Assembly (NCBI GenBank): GCA_030054015.1
Contig: JASGCR010000131.1
Coordinates: 1 to 6,285, forward strand
Length of the DNA: 6,285 nucleotides
Direction: 5' to 3'
Source: Candidatus Symbiobacter sp.
GTDB lineage: Bacteria > Pseudomonadota > Alphaproteobacteria > Elsterales > Elsteraceae
A program made the translations under genes and the position numbers. Positions 6,173 through 6,285 of the stretch are shown here, in pieces; the stretch's first letter is position 1, and every line of letters starts with the position of its first letter. The notes under the pieces are model-generated. The model did no database searches, was not told the origin of the DNA, and saw only the letters and a program-made list of their open reading frames with translations.

Positions 6173-6211
6173 GGTTTGATTTTTGGCGGAGAATCATAAC
6201 GGGCGACTTAA

Positions 6212-6271
6212 GGAAAGTCTGAATAAGGCAAAAAAATCTCTGACCCCCCCTTCCTGCTTAGGAAGGGGGGG
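6212..6271 (-). repeat. Dispersed intergenic repeat, right copy, with hairpin
   Basis: On the minus strand this copy reads GAAGGGGGGGT (6253-6243), a T-rich spacer, then GCCTTATTCAGAC (6229-6217). Both pieces are identical to the left copy at 163-173 and 186-198. It contains a perfect hairpin: a 12-bp stem, CCCCCCCTTCCT (6244-6255) with AGGAAGGGGGGG (6260-6271), and loop GCTT. Read on the minus strand, a run of seven T follows the stem after 7 bases, so it might end a convergent gene beyond the window; on the plus strand there is no T-run, so it is a poor flagellin terminator. Confidence 0.65.
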
Positions 6272-6285
6272 ATAGAAAAGCTTGA

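Noticed and set aside
146..6271. The inverted repeat copies at both window ends as the borders of a 6-kb composite mobile element
   Set aside because: The enclosed genes are core respiratory and flagellar genes with no transposase or integrase, and the repeat appears to be a short dispersed family, so the arrangement is more simply chance placement in two intergenic regions.

Overview
The window looks like chromosomal DNA of an aerobic, flagellated, Gram-negative bacterium, most likely an alphaproteobacterium. The grounds are a petA-petB-petC (Rieske, cytochrome b, cytochrome c1) operon in the order usual for that class, a short alphaproteobacterial-type flagellin, and a textbook sigma-54 promoter motif on the flagellin side. 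I cannot name the genus. I see no phage, plasmid, CRISPR, tRNA or rRNA sequence.

Layout. Bases 1-545 hold no convincing gene. They are packed with inverted repeats: a hairpin pair at 19-70, a small hairpin at 87-108, a degenerate repeat family centred on TTATTCAGACCTTCCT (146-284), and a block of four consecutive GC-rich hairpins bounded by a 17-bp terminal inverted repeat (296-479). On the minus strand, reading from high to low coordinates, come petA (4678-4094), petB (4021-2732), petC (2730-1903) and a periplasmic ABC-type solute-binding protein (1856-546). They are spaced closely enough (72, 1 and 46 nt) to be one transcription unit. Bases 4679-5305 are a 627-base divergent intergenic region with a probable minus-strand promoter for pet and a plus-strand sigma-54 promoter motif. 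The flagellin gene follows on the plus strand (5306-6172). The last 110 bases contain another copy of the repeat family seen at the left end, in opposite orientation, beside a perfect 12-bp hairpin.

How the genes work together. PetA, PetB and PetC form the catalytic core of the cytochrome bc1 complex (complex III), which oxidises ubiquinol, reduces cytochrome c and moves protons across the inner membrane. The flagellin is the filament subunit, and the flagellar motor would be powered by the proton gradient that bc1 helps build, but nothing here shows the two sides are co-regulated beyond sharing a divergent intergenic region. The solute-binding protein has no permease or ATPase next to it in this window, so its link to pet is positional only.

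I did not find a new multi-gene system. The points most worth checking are the sigma-54 promoter with an approximately 400-nt leader, the palindrome block at 296-479, the dispersed repeat at both ends, and the minimal, cysteine-containing flagellin.
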